Assembly: GCA_011051755.1 (NCBI GenBank)
Contig: DRKN01000177.1
Coordinates: 1 to 46,097, forward strand
DNA: 46,097 nt
DNA from: Gammaproteobacteria bacterium
Lineage (GTDB): Bacteria > Pseudomonadota > Gammaproteobacteria > SZUA-152
Direction: 5' to 3'
Under the pieces are notes generated by a model. It did no database searches and had not been told where the DNA came from. It saw only the letters and a program-made list of their open reading frames with translations. The stretch's first letter is position 1. Each line of letters starts with the position of its first letter. The position numbers and the translations under genes are program-made. Below are positions 25,561-33,669 of this stretch, one piece after another.

Positions 25561-26069
25561 GGCATGATCTCCGGCAGGTAGATGAGCCCGGCACCGAATG
25601 CTTTGTTGCGGCCGATGCCGAACTGCAGCAGGGTGGCGAAGCGGGCGCGGTCGTGGATTTCGATCACGCCGGTGGTCTGCACCAGCAGGCGGCGCATGCC
25701 GCTCTTCAGCCTGATCCAGTCGTCCTCGAACCGCACGAAGCGCAGGCTAGCGGCGTCGCCGAGCTGTCGCTTGAGCCAGTCGCGGCGCCCGAACCGGTCG
25801 GTGATGTCTTCCTTGCCGCTTTTGTAGCGGCGGCTGCTCTTCTGGATGACCAGGTCGGCGGCGAACGACAGTGGGCGGCCGGTCTCGATTCCGTCCAGCG
25901 TCAATGGCTTGGCGGGGTGGTGCGGCTTGATGACCGACAGCACCAGATAGTCCTCTGGGCTCATGCGGCGGAAAAGGAACTGCCGCTGCTCGCTGTCGAA
26001 CAGCTTGTGCAGGTGCTGGTGCACCTCATAGTCACTCACCCGCGGCAATTTGACGTGGCTCAGAAACAC
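25545..26069 (-). CDS. cas6: Cas6e-like CRISPR RNA endonuclease
   Basis: 174 residues from GTG 26069, which begins inside the last codons of csf3 (10-bp overlap). The N-terminus MFLSHVKLPRVSDYEVHQHL, then FLFRR, aligns by eye with E. coli Cas6e (MYLSKVIIA and LYQLHQGLWHLF); His17 falls on the catalytic His20 position. The C-terminus GIGRNKAFGAGLIYLPE matches the Cas6e glycine-rich loop GIGPGKAFGCGLL. Cas6 cuts precursor CRISPR RNA at repeats. Type IV-B loci typically lack any Cas6, so its presence beside cysH is notable. No array is in the window, so its substrate may be host-made repeats. Confidence 0.87.
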   Translation of the reverse strand: MFLSHVKLPRVSDYEVHQHLHKLFDSEQRQFLFRRMSPEDYLVLSVIKPHHPAKPLTLDGIETGRPLSFAADLVIQKSSRRYKSGKEDITDRFGRRDWLKRQLGDAASLRFVRFEDDWIRLKSGMRRLLVQTTGVIEIHDRARFATLLQFGIGRNKAFGAGLIYLPEIMPWPLA

Positions 26070-26698
26070 GGCAGGCCCTCCACGCAGTCCTCCCACCAGG
26101 GCGAGTACCAGTAGGGCGGCACCCAGGGGCGCAGCGGCTTGGCCTGTCCCTCGATGAGGCCGGCGCGGGCTGGCACGTTGCGTCGTGCGGCGATCCATTC
26201 CGGCTCCAGGTCCGCCTCCTCTGCGCGCCAGTCATGCACCGCGCCGTAGCCTGCGGCGCCGTTGGGGCCGATGGCGCGCACGTCGTTGAGCAGCATCAGG
26301 ATGTCATCCGGGTCGGCTCCGTCGCCCAAGATCAGGCCGGCCTGCCATTCGCGTGCTGACAGGGTGCGGATGGGCCGGCGGCGCTCCTTGAACTGGCCGG
26401 CGGCGGTGTTGATTTTCATCCGCTTGCCGAGGTTGGCGCGGTCGGCGGGATAGCGCTTATGCAGGTACTCGCGCCCCTCCAGCGGCTCGCCGACGGGGTA
26501 GATGTCGGTGCCGGCCCAGAGTGGTTTGCCATCCTCGTCGCGCCAGATGGCGTGCAGTGGCACGGGCACCACCACGGGGCCGTCCTGCAGCGAGGGCAGG
26601 TCCTGGTGGCCAGCGCTGGCCCAGGCGATGAGTGACGCGATGTTAATGCGCGCGCCGGTGCTGACCACAGGTGTGGTGACTGTAGCGGTGACGATCAT
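26060..26698 (-). CDS. csf3: Csf3, type IV Cas5-like subunit
   Basis: 212 residues from ATG 26698 (ATGA overlap with csf2). Holds the 5' handle of the guide RNA in type IV effector complexes. Recognised by GKRMKINTAAGQFKE, RRRPIRTLSAREWQAGL, and the Gly-rich loop AIGPNGAAGYGAV (about 142-154), all characteristic of Csf3. Length is normal for the family. It is the third subunit in the order csf1-cas11-csf2-csf3. Confidence 0.92.
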   Translation of the reverse strand: MIVTATVTTPVVSTGARINIASLIAWASAGHQDLPSLQDGPVVVPVPLHAIWRDEDGKPLWAGTDIYPVGEPLEGREYLHKRYPADRANLGKRMKINTAAGQFKERRRPIRTLSAREWQAGLILGDGADPDDILMLLNDVRAIGPNGAAGYGAVHDWRAEEADLEPEWIAARRNVPARAGLIEGQAKPLRPWVPPYWYSPWWEDCVEGLPCF

Positions 26699-27546
26699 GC
26701 CGCGCACAGCACCTTCTCCGTGCCGAGCGTGCCGTTGGTCAGGCCCTCGCGCATGGCTTCGTAGTGCGCATCGATATGGTCTTCATAGGCCTCCGATAAA
26801 TCGACAATCGTGCAGTCCATACGGACAATCTCAACGCGGCCTCTGCCTTGCCGTGCCTGGCCACCGATGTAACGGTCCCAGTTCTCAAGGGCGACGCCGA
26901 TGCAGCCTCGTGTAGATTCTGGGGTGAGATTGTCAAACGTCAGTTCGATATGGATCTTCGCCCCGGCGGCCAGCGTCTCGTAGGTGTAGAGCATTTGGTT
27001 GCCGTCGGAGTCGGTGCCGGTGCCGCGGGTGCGCGTCTCTTCCTCAAGGAGATCAAACGCACTCACGCTGCGGGCCTCGTCCTCCAGGTGCGGGGCCACC
27101 AGCGCCAGGGTATCGGCGTACTCGCGGGCCACCAGCCAGGCGGCCAGGCGCAGGCGCGAGCGCGGCAAGATGAAGCCGTCCACGGCGCCGCCGAGCAGGT
27201 CCAGGCTGGGGTAGAGCAGGCGGATCTTGTGGCCCAGCTCGATGTCGTTGGTGGGCGCTTTGGCGCCGGCCTTCATCTGGCCGCCGGAGTAGAGCAGGTT
27301 GACGACGCTCTGCGGCATGTCGCCTGGGTGCAGGTCGAGCTCATCCACCAGATGGTCGGCCAGTGGGATGCGAAACAGGGTGGCGCGCAAGGCGTTCTCG
27401 CTAATCGCAGGCACACGCGCCGGGATGCCGTTGACCAGCATGGCCTGCCGCATGAACAGCCGGGTGTTGGTCTGGTTGTCGATGCCAGTCACGGTGTCGC
27501 CGTGGGCTATGGGAGTCATGGTTTGCAAGGTGATGGCGTATTTCAC
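26695..27546 (-). CDS. csf2: Csf2, type IV Cas7-like backbone subunit
   Basis: 283 residues from GTG 27546, which overlaps the stop of the cas11-like gene (GTGA). Cas7 subunits polymerise along the guide RNA. Features: MKYAITLQTMTPIAHGDTVT, NTRLFMRQAMLVNGIPARVP, NALRATLFRIPLADHL, DLLGGAVDGFILPRSRLRLA, and the late GCIGVALENWDRYIGGQARQG RGRVEI pattern of Gly-rich Cas7 proteins. Somewhat shorter than plasmid Csf2 (about 330). A longer upstream reading frame is the overlap with the gene before and not used. Confidence 0.9.
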   Translation of the reverse strand: MKYAITLQTMTPIAHGDTVTGIDNQTNTRLFMRQAMLVNGIPARVPAISENALRATLFRIPLADHLVDELDLHPGDMPQSVVNLLYSGGQMKAGAKAPTNDIELGHKIRLLYPSLDLLGGAVDGFILPRSRLRLAAWLVAREYADTLALVAPHLEDEARSVSAFDLLEEETRTRGTGTDSDGNQMLYTYETLAAGAKIHIELTFDNLTPESTRGCIGVALENWDRYIGGQARQGRGRVEIVRMDCTIVDLSEAYEDHIDAHYEAMREGLTNGTLGTEKVLCAA

Positions 27547-27959
27547 AGGATACCCTCCAGTGTGTCGTCGAAATCGGTGGTGTCTGTGGCCGTCTCGGCG
27601 CGCTTGGGCTTCTGCGCGCTGTGCAGCATGCGGGCGATGGTGACGATGCTCACCGCATCGGTGGCCAGGGTGCGCAGCACCTGCGGCTGGTCGTCGGCCT
27701 GGAACAGCTCGGCGATGCGGCTGTCGTACTGGCGCGGCGGCACAGGCCAGCGCATCTTGCGCAGCAGTGCGGCCCAGAACTCCGGGATATTGCGCGCCTG
27801 CACGGCGCACAGTTCCACGCGCCCGGCCAACACCTGGTAGCGGGTCATGCCGGTGAACAGGCCGGTGCCGTCCACCGAGTTAAAACAGTCCAAGCTGAGC
27901 TGGATCAGCCTCACCGCGGTCTGCTGGGGTGGTGTCAGTGTGTCGAGCAGGTTTTGCAT
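27543..27959 (-). CDS. Cas11-like small subunit
   Basis: 138 residues from ATG 27959; a GTG two codons upstream (27965) is closer to the GAGGAG ribosome binding site and also possible. Mostly helical: LTPPQQTAVRLIQLSLDCFN, RNIPEFWAALLRKMRWPVPP, VLRTLATDAVSIVTIARMLH. Not similar to a family by motif, but size, helical nature and position between csf1 and csf2 are those of the small subunit reported for type IV-B loci. Overlaps csf1 by 80 bp in another frame and csf2 by 4 bp. Confidence 0.8.
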   Translation of the reverse strand: MQNLLDTLTPPQQTAVRLIQLSLDCFNSVDGTGLFTGMTRYQVLAGRVELCAVQARNIPEFWAALLRKMRWPVPPRQYDSRIAELFQADDQPQVLRTLATDAVSIVTIARMLHSAQKPKRAETATDTTDFDDTLEGIL

Positions 27960-28683
27960 GAGCACGTTTCTCCTCTTTGGTAACGCCGGCAATGAGCAGG
28001 GCCGGCAGGAATTCGGGGCGGTTGCGGAGCCTGGCCAGGGTCGATTCCAGGCGCAGGGTTTCCGCCGGGTCGCGGCTGGCGCGCTTGTAGTCGTTGAACA
28101 GCGAGTGATAAGCGGCGCTCTTGGCGTAGCCGGCGCGCAGGATGGGTAATAGCTCGTCAATGGCGCGCAGTAGGTCCACCAGGTCGAAATGCCGCCACTC
28201 GCTCACGTCGTAGTCCGGCGCGTGCACGTAGAGCCCGAAATCGCCAATGGTCGCGATCTGGCAGCGGTGCCAAAGACGGATTTTCACGTCTGTGGTGAGA
28301 ACGCCGGTGATAGGTGTCTCCGGTGGCAGTTGTGGCAGATCGCGGACGATATGCAGCCATGGGCGCTTGTCCTGCACCACGGACTCAACAGAGATCACCG
28401 CCAGCTCAAAGCCCGTCGGCTCACTGGCGATGAAATTGCCGGGCCGTCCCTTGCCGATCTCCATTAGCCAGGCGCAGGGGATGCAGAAGTGCGTCGCCTG
28501 TCGGAACCTGAACAGTTGCGAGTCGCCCACGGTGGTGCTCTTGATGATGCGTTTCGCCGGCACGGCCTCACCATCGATCTCGGTGCCGCAGATCATGCAG
28601 CGGCCGGAAGCAGTCTCTGTCTGGTGCTTTTGCCCAGGCAACCCCGCGGACTGCCAAATCATGGCTTGAGCCGCGACCGTCAT
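27880..28683 (-). CDS. csf1: Csf1, type IV large-subunit (Cas8-like) protein with zinc finger
   Basis: 267 residues. Signature protein of type IV CRISPR systems. A four-cysteine zinc site, C29-M-I-C32 and C67-I-P-C70, with HFCIPCAWLMEIGKGRPGN around the second pair, is typical of Csf1. C-terminal basic tail (EEKRAHAKPARHTDTTP). Start ATG 28683 overlaps the terS stop (ATGA), so the whole set is translationally coupled to a packaging gene and would be expressed late in the lytic cycle unless there is an internal promoter, which I do not see. Confidence 0.9.
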   Translation of the reverse strand: MTVAAQAMIWQSAGLPGQKHQTETASGRCMICGTEIDGEAVPAKRIIKSTTVGDSQLFRFRQATHFCIPCAWLMEIGKGRPGNFIASEPTGFELAVISVESVVQDKRPWLHIVRDLPQLPPETPITGVLTTDVKIRLWHRCQIATIGDFGLYVHAPDYDVSEWRHFDLVDLLRAIDELLPILRAGYAKSAAYHSLFNDYKRASRDPAETLRLESTLARLRNRPEFLPALLIAGVTKEEKRAHAKPARHTDTTPADRGEADPAQLGLF

Positions 28684-29267
28684 TGGCCACCCCCCAATTT
28701 GGCCCGCTTTCGAGCCATGTGCGCGCTCATTTCCTCCAGCATGTCGCGGGCGGTCTGTTCCAGGCTGGCGTGTATGGACACGGTATCACCGCCATGCCCG
28801 GCCAGCTCTCCAGCCAGACGGTCAGCCATGCCTTCGAGGAGCTGGCGAAGCGTGGCGCCGAAGTCGGAGAGGACAAAGTCCACGTCCTCGCGGCGCACCA
28901 GCTCCCCGGCCTTGCGCGCCTGTTCCATTTCGGCCATGGCCGCCTTGGCTTCTCGCTCGCGGGTCATGGCCAGCTTGAGGCGCAGAGCGACGTCTGCGGC
29001 GTCTGCTGGCGGCTGCTCTTCGGCGTCCTTGGGTTGTTCGGCCTGCTGCCGCCGCTTGGCCTTCTTCTCCGCCTCTATCTGCGCCTTTCGCGCCTGGTGG
29101 TGCGGCGCGGCGGATTCGGTCAGTTCAAGTTGCTGCTTGGCAGCGTCGGGGTCGAGCCGCTTGTCTGCGCCCAGGGTGATGCGCCCGTTGAGCACCCAGC
29201 GGCGCACGGTGGAACGGTTGACGTTCATCATGCGGGCGAATTCGGCCTGGGTGATGCGGCGGGTCAT
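28680..29267 (-). CDS. terminase small subunit (Nu1-like)
   Basis: 195 residues from ATG 29267 (ATGA with the deaminase gene). Binds the packaging start site of phage DNA. N-terminal winged helix-turn-helix RRITQAEFARMMNVNRSTVR RWV; then a Glu/Lys/Ala-rich helical region (KAQIEAEKKAKRRQQAEQPK; KLAMTREREAKAAMAEMEQA) for oligomerisation. Normally terL follows terS directly; here 3.8 kb of CRISPR-like genes separate them. Confidence 0.9.
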   Translation of the reverse strand: MTRRITQAEFARMMNVNRSTVRRWVLNGRITLGADKRLDPDAAKQQLELTESAAPHHQARKAQIEAEKKAKRRQQAEQPKDAEEQPPADAADVALRLKLAMTREREAKAAMAEMEQARKAGELVRREDVDFVLSDFGATLRQLLEGMADRLAGELAGHGGDTVSIHASLEQTARDMLEEMSAHMARKRAKLGGGQ

Positions 29268-29773
29268 AGGTCCTGCTGCCCCCATCGTTCAGCCCAGTGC
29301 GCTTGAATTTCTTCTAGCGAATTCTTCCGACGGCTCTGTTGATGTTCCTCTGCAACAACACTGATTCCCGCCTCTTTCATCAACCCCACTGCTATCTCGT
29401 TTTCCTCTCTCCAGTGTTCTCTGCCGTTTGCAGGCCCTACAACACGCCTGATGCCGGCCTGGATGAGCTTTGATGCACACCTTGCACACGGTAGCAGCGG
29501 CCAGACATAGGCCGTGCATCCTGATACAGAGCGGTTGGCAAACAGCAGGGCGTTTTCTTCGGCATGAATTACCATCCGCAGCTTGGTTTCGCGGTCATTC
29601 AACCGCTCGCTGTTATCTGAGACACCATGCGGCAAGCCGTTGAACCCGACAGATACGACCCGATGCTTGTCATCAACGATTACTGCTCCGACTTTCGTTG
29701 ACGGGTCTTTTGACCAACTTGCAATAAGCTTTGCCATGGCCATGAAGCGGCAATCCCATTTGCTGATGCTCAT
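29264..29773 (-). CDS. deoxycytidylate (dCMP) deaminase
   Basis: 169 residues from ATG 29773. Converts dCMP to dUMP for thymidylate supply. Zinc-site motifs H70-A-E72 (VIHAEENALLFANR) and P95-C96-A-R-C99; DPSTKVGAVIVDDKHRVVSV GFNGLP is the family's N-terminal pattern. Pairs with the dNMP kinase at 33647. Start chosen at the ATG that overlaps the preceding stop. Confidence 0.92.
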   Translation of the reverse strand: MSISKWDCRFMAMAKLIASWSKDPSTKVGAVIVDDKHRVVSVGFNGLPHGVSDNSERLNDRETKLRMVIHAEENALLFANRSVSGCTAYVWPLLPCARCASKLIQAGIRRVVGPANGREHWREENEIAVGLMKEAGISVVAEEHQQSRRKNSLEEIQAHWAERWGQQDL

Positions 29774-29967
29774 TTGTCGAACATCTCCCAACTCCAATAC
29801 AGCGGCCAAAATATTGCAGCGGTAATACCAGTAACTGACCTGCATTCCTGCTCAAAAGACCAAACTTTTGTCGTGCAATCTGCACGAGATGCGGCGTATC
29901 CGAACGTAATCACAAACACCAAGATGTAAAAAATTCCGGCAATCTGAACAGCCCTCAATCTACACAT
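29770..29967 (-). CDS. small two-helix membrane protein
   Basis: 65 residues from ATG 29967 with ribosome binding site GGAGGGG. Two hydrophobic segments: AVQIAGIFYILVFVITFGYA and ITAAIFWPLYWSWEMF, with two Cys between them. Overlaps the zinc-ribbon gene upstream by 8 bp. Unknown; phage inner-membrane peptide. Confidence 0.7.
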   Translation of the reverse strand: MCRLRAVQIAGIFYILVFVITFGYAASRADCTTKVWSFEQECRSVTGITAAIFWPLYWSWEMFDK

Positions 29968-30232
29968 CAATTTCCCCTCCAATACGATCCTGAGCGGCAT
30001 CGCTCATCTGCCAATACAACTGTCTGAGAAGTGCGACCTGCCGCTGATATTCGTGCGCCAATGTCTCCCCGACCAGCTCCGATAAATCCATGGTCAGGCA
30101 GTTTGAACACAGCTCACCGCCTCTTGACTGGGTGCCACAGCGCGGACAGGCTGAGTTTGTCGTTACGGCGCTCCACGGATACTGCCAGTGGAGCTTGCTG
30201 ATAATTTCGTCCAACACCTGTTGGCTACTCAT
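29960..30232 (-). CDS. small zinc-ribbon protein
   Basis: 90 residues. CPRCGTQSRGGELCSNC at 29-45 is a four-cysteine zinc ribbon; the rest is helical (ETLAHEYQRQVALLRQLYWQ). ATGA overlap with the gene upstream. Common type of phage replication-region gene, function unknown. Confidence 0.78.
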   Translation of the reverse strand: MSSQQVLDEIISKLHWQYPWSAVTTNSACPRCGTQSRGGELCSNCLTMDLSELVGETLAHEYQRQVALLRQLYWQMSDAAQDRIGGEIDV

Positions 30233-30480
30233 GCCGCCACCCCCTGTAAATGCTCCAGGCAGGCTCGCCTTGCCTCACTGGCGCTGCAGAACCGTCCCAG
30301 GCAGTGGTACGGCTGCGGGGTTGATTCTCCGAGCGCGTAGCGCGCCTTGTGTTGCTCGCGGCGGTAATTTGGGTTTGGGGCATAGGCCAGATAATCGGCC
30401 GTTTGCCGGGTAAACAGCTTGGCAACGCGGTACCCCGTGTCAGATTCCAGGCAATAAGGGGTGATTTGTCTCCATTCCAT
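30229..30480 (-). CDS. unknown small phage protein
   Basis: 83 residues: MEWRQITPYCLESDTGYRVA KLF, YLAYAPNPNYRREQHKARYA, LGRFCSASEARRACLEHLQG. 'Y.I....GYRVAK' recalls small replication-region proteins of phages. First gene after the putative origin, coupled by ATGA to the zinc-ribbon gene. Confidence 0.75.
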   Translation of the reverse strand: MEWRQITPYCLESDTGYRVAKLFTRQTADYLAYAPNPNYRREQHKARYALGESTPQPYHCLGRFCSASEARRACLEHLQGVAA

Positions 30481-30496
30481 GCGTTTTTACCTGTCG

Positions 30497-30785
30497 GCCT
30501 ACAAAACAAACGCAAAAGCCCCACTTGTGGCCTACATTTCAGCGCTTGTAACTCTTTGTTTTTTCTGAAAACGCCTACATTGCCTACATAACCTACATTA
30601 TTTATTACTGTAAAATTGCTGAAAAAAATATGATGTTGGCCTTTCCTGTAAACACACACGCGCGCGCACGCGTAAGGCGTATATGTAGGCTTTGTAGGCT
30701 TTTTTAAGGTTTTCATTCGTTTGCGTCGTTTATCCTGTAGGCTTTTGCTGTGGCCTTTGTAGGCTTTTGGCGTAGTTTTGTAGGC
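30497..30785. repeat. iteron cluster, candidate phage replication origin
   Basis: The 313 bp between the primase gene and the next gene hold no gene. GCCTACA occurs at 30497, 30530, 30573 and 30582, with ACCTACA at 30591; its reverse complement TGTAGGC occurs at 30684, 30693, 30736, 30758 and 30779. The two sets face each other across an AT-rich centre (30598-30680) that ends with an alternating CGCG stretch. Mirror-arranged iterons around an AT-rich core beside a primase-helicase gene are what one expects of a P4-like origin bound by the helicase. Confidence 0.75.
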
Positions 30786-30793
30786 CTCCATCA

Positions 30794-33247
30794 TCAGAAC
30801 CCGCCATCTTGAGTGCCGTTCACAGCATTGTTGAACGCCACCCAACAGGCCATGAGCCATGTTTTCTGGCTGTCATGCGCCGATTCCATGAGGTTTTCCT
30901 GGATACCGGCATGGTCATGTTTCAGCGCGTCGTTCATGTCCACCTGGCTGGGGAAGATGAAGCGCCGGCGCACTTCGCCGGATTTCGTCCAGTCGCTCCA
31001 TATTCGAATACCGTTCGGCGGCGCCCGCCAGCCTGGGATGCGCTTGAGGTAGTCGGTAAATCGCGTTCGCCCTGGGGCCCGCACGCCGTTGCGCTCACAC
31101 CATTTTCTGAATTGCTGGTAGATGAGGTCTGGCGGCACAGGGCAGAACGGCAGCGGTGTGCCGTCTGGCGTGAGTACATCGAGACTCTTCCATTCGGCGT
31201 AGAAATGCTCTTCCGGCGATTTGCCAAGCTCTACCAGATCACGCTTGGCATTGGTCATCGGAGGATGCGTCCATGGCCTGAAATCGCCCAAATCGAGGTC
31301 CAGCAGATATTGATGCAGGGCCTCGATGCCGCCATTGTTGATTTCCTCGGTCACCTCCTCGTAGAACGCCGGCGGCAATTTCGGCGGCGACCAGATGACG
31401 CAGTGCCGCCGGTCATCCTCTTCCAGAGCGACAGGTTGCCGCTCATTGGAGAGGAACACGATGTTCATGCAGTTGCGTTCATTGTGGGCCGCGACGTTTT
31501 TCGGATTGACGCGGATGGTTTTGCCGGTGATGAACGATTTGAGACGGTTTTTGACGTGGTACATGTCTGCCCTGGCCAATACCTCATCGGCCAGGATGAA
31601 CAGCTTTTTTTCCGCCCAGTCGGCGTTGAATTTATCCTCCAGCGCTTCCTGACCTAGAACCCGGCCGTATTCGCCGTATATCTCGACGATGGCCTCAAAA
31701 AAACGAGATTTGCCCGTTCCCTGCGGACCATGAATGACCAGCGCACTGTGCATTTTCGCGCCCGGGTTCTGGATCGGGTAGGCAATCCACTTGAGAATCC
31801 ACTGATAGACCTCTTCTGCGTTTTTTTCCTTGCTACAAAGCCACTCCAGCGTCTCCAGCAGCAGATCACACTTCCCAGGCTTTGGCGTGGTGGGCCACCC
31901 GCCCCACATGTTGCAGCGCAAATGCGTATCTTCTCCGGTGGGGTCAAACCCCACTTCGGTGTCCCTGGCAACACGCCAGTCCGGGTGTTCACGCATTTTG
32001 TCTATGCCGTGGCGCTCCATGATGTTGGCCACGTCTTTTTTGTGAATGAGGCGGCGTTCAACTTCATCAAACAGCAGGTCACCACCAAACCCGTAGGTGC
32101 CCCAGTACCGCCGCACCCCCTCTTCTACCGTGATGTGGGAGGGGATGGCTTCTCTTCCCCCGCCCCCTGTTTCGGCGGGCGCCCCGCCTGACCCCTGCGC
32201 AAGCTTTCCGTCCCATTTCAGGTAGGCCAGGCGGGCGTCCACCTGGGCGCGGACGGCCTGCAGCCCTTCGGCCAGGTACAAATCGTTGAAATCGGTGTGC
32301 TTCTTGTATTTGCGCTCGACACTGAACTCTGGTTTCATCCACTGCCCGTCAACCGCCAGGGCCGCGGCCTTCGCAGATTCAATGCCGGCATTCTTCTGCC
32401 GGTGCGGCTCGCCGCAGTGGACGCATAAATCCTCTTCGATGGGCGTCACTTTTTCGCACGCCCGGCATTTCTGCAGATGGTCATCGTCCGCACAGATCAG
32501 GATCCGGGCCCGTGGGTACCGCCCACGGATGGCAACGGAAACTGGAACAAGATTGTTCGCGTCGAATGCCACCACAACGGGCAGCCCGGTGGCCTCATGC
32601 AGGGTTGCGCCTGTAGCATAGCCCTCGACAACAAGCACCAGATCACGAATCGCGCCGATCTGGAAAAAATGCCCGCGCTTGGTCAGCCCCTTTGGCCAGT
32701 ATTCCTTGTTCCGGCCTGTTTTTTTACGCCTGGGGTGTTCCTTCGGCAGAATGAACTGCAGGCCATGGATGTTACCCTGCACATCCAGCATGGGGATCAC
32801 CACCGCCCCGGATTCGGTGAAGCGCAGGCCATGCGCCTGCACACCCTTTTCCGCCAGGTAATCCGCCTCGCCAGTGGGCAGCGCCTTATGCCAGGTGGCG
32901 GTCGCCCTGGCAGCCGCCTTAGCTGCTTCACGCTCACGCCTGGCCTTGGCCTTGAGCCTGTCAGCCTTCAGCCTGGCGCGCAGTGCCTCTTGCTGATCGG
33001 CATCCAGGGCATTGCGAGGCATCCTGATTTTCTGCGCATTCTGATCGTTCCCACGCCAGATGCCATAGCTTCCAACAAGCAGCGGCTGGTGGTTGCGGTC
33101 TGTCACCTGGTGCAGGTAATACCACCCCCGGCGCTCACGCCTGTCATCCTCTGTGTAGGTACGAACAAACCTGCCCGTTTCAAGGCCACCCTCAATAACC
33201 AGCCCATAGCCGGTCATCTGCTTAATAACGCTATCGTAGTTATTCAT
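30794..33247 (-). CDS. P4-alpha-like primase-helicase
   Basis: 817 residues from ATG 33247. Replication initiation protein. Residues about 130-300 hold a Toprim-type primase (LVLVVEGYATGATLHEATGL, ARILICADDD) with a four-cysteine zinc site CRACEKVT and CVHCGEPH inserted in it. Residues 480-620 are a superfamily 3 helicase: GPQGTGKS (507-514) and LFILADEVL, then NVAAHNERNCMNIVFLSNER. The C-terminal 120 residues form a winged-helix DNA-binding tail. Likely binds the TGTAGGC iterons just downstream of its gene. Confidence 0.93.
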   Translation of the reverse strand: MNNYDSVIKQMTGYGLVIEGGLETGRFVRTYTEDDRRERRGWYYLHQVTDRNHQPLLVGSYGIWRGNDQNAQKIRMPRNALDADQQEALRARLKADRLKAKARREREAAKAAARATATWHKALPTGEADYLAEKGVQAHGLRFTESGAVVIPMLDVQGNIHGLQFILPKEHPRRKKTGRNKEYWPKGLTKRGHFFQIGAIRDLVLVVEGYATGATLHEATGLPVVVAFDANNLVPVSVAIRGRYPRARILICADDDHLQKCRACEKVTPIEEDLCVHCGEPHRQKNAGIESAKAAALAVDGQWMKPEFSVERKYKKHTDFNDLYLAEGLQAVRAQVDARLAYLKWDGKLAQGSGGAPAETGGGGREAIPSHITVEEGVRRYWGTYGFGGDLLFDEVERRLIHKKDVANIMERHGIDKMREHPDWRVARDTEVGFDPTGEDTHLRCNMWGGWPTTPKPGKCDLLLETLEWLCSKEKNAEEVYQWILKWIAYPIQNPGAKMHSALVIHGPQGTGKSRFFEAIVEIYGEYGRVLGQEALEDKFNADWAEKKLFILADEVLARADMYHVKNRLKSFITGKTIRVNPKNVAAHNERNCMNIVFLSNERQPVALEEDDRRHCVIWSPPKLPPAFYEEVTEEINNGGIEALHQYLLDLDLGDFRPWTHPPMTNAKRDLVELGKSPEEHFYAEWKSLDVLTPDGTPLPFCPVPPDLIYQQFRKWCERNGVRAPGRTRFTDYLKRIPGWRAPPNGIRIWSDWTKSGEVRRRFIFPSQVDMNDALKHDHAGIQENLMESAHDSQKTWLMACWVAFNNAVNGTQDGGF

Positions 33248-33275
33248 CCAGCCACCATGAACCAGAGAAAACCAC

Positions 33276-33303
33276 AATATATAGTGCGTTGCCTATGCAC
33301 CAA
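33276..33303 (-). promoter_or_regulatory. possible promoter of the replication gene
   Basis: Leftward TTGGTG (33303-33298), 16 bp, TATATT (33281-33276), about 30 bp before the primase start. Moderate match to consensus. The intergenic stretch 33248-33456 also has a short palindrome, TGCGCAA/TTGCGCG, near 33414-33430. Confidence 0.35.
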
Positions 33304-33456
33304 CCACACCCCCTAGAAAACACACGCGGTCCGAACTACCCGTAAAACACGGTTTCAGGGAGGACCCGTTGCCTGGAATATGTTTGTTTCCTCGTGGGTG
33401 TTGTTGTCTTGTCGCGCAACTTTGCGCACGAAAACACATAGGGGGTACGGGGTTCA

Positions 33457-33669
33457 TCATCTGCTTTGTCCTTTTGTCGTTGGCGGAACAGGAAGCCCAC
33501 GATCCAGCGCCATTTCAATTTGCCGGCGCTCCGAGCGTCCGAGCACCAAGCGTTGCATTTTTGCCCAGGCCGCGCGCCTGCCGGCGGGTGACTTTGCGCC
33601 GATCAACTCAAAGTAGGCGTTCTCAATCTTTCGCTCACGCTCTGCGTCAGTCATCTTCGGCATGAACAT
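33457..33669 (-). CDS. small phage protein, unknown
   Basis: 70 residues from ATG 33669 with ribosome binding site GGAGGCG. Strongly helical and basic: TDAERERKIENAYFELIGAK, RRAAWAKMQRLVLGRSERRQ IEMALDRGLP. Overlaps the dNMP kinase gene by 23 bp in another frame. Typical of early phage genes; unknown. Confidence 0.75.
   Translation of the reverse strand: MFMPKMTDAERERKIENAYFELIGAKSPAGRRAAWAKMQRLVLGRSERRQIEMALDRGLPVPPTTKGQSR

Noticed and set aside
30225-30860. A 211-codon minus-strand frame through the iteron region
   Set aside because: It translates the iterons into repetitive KAYK-type sequence and overlaps the better supported 83-aa gene in another frame.
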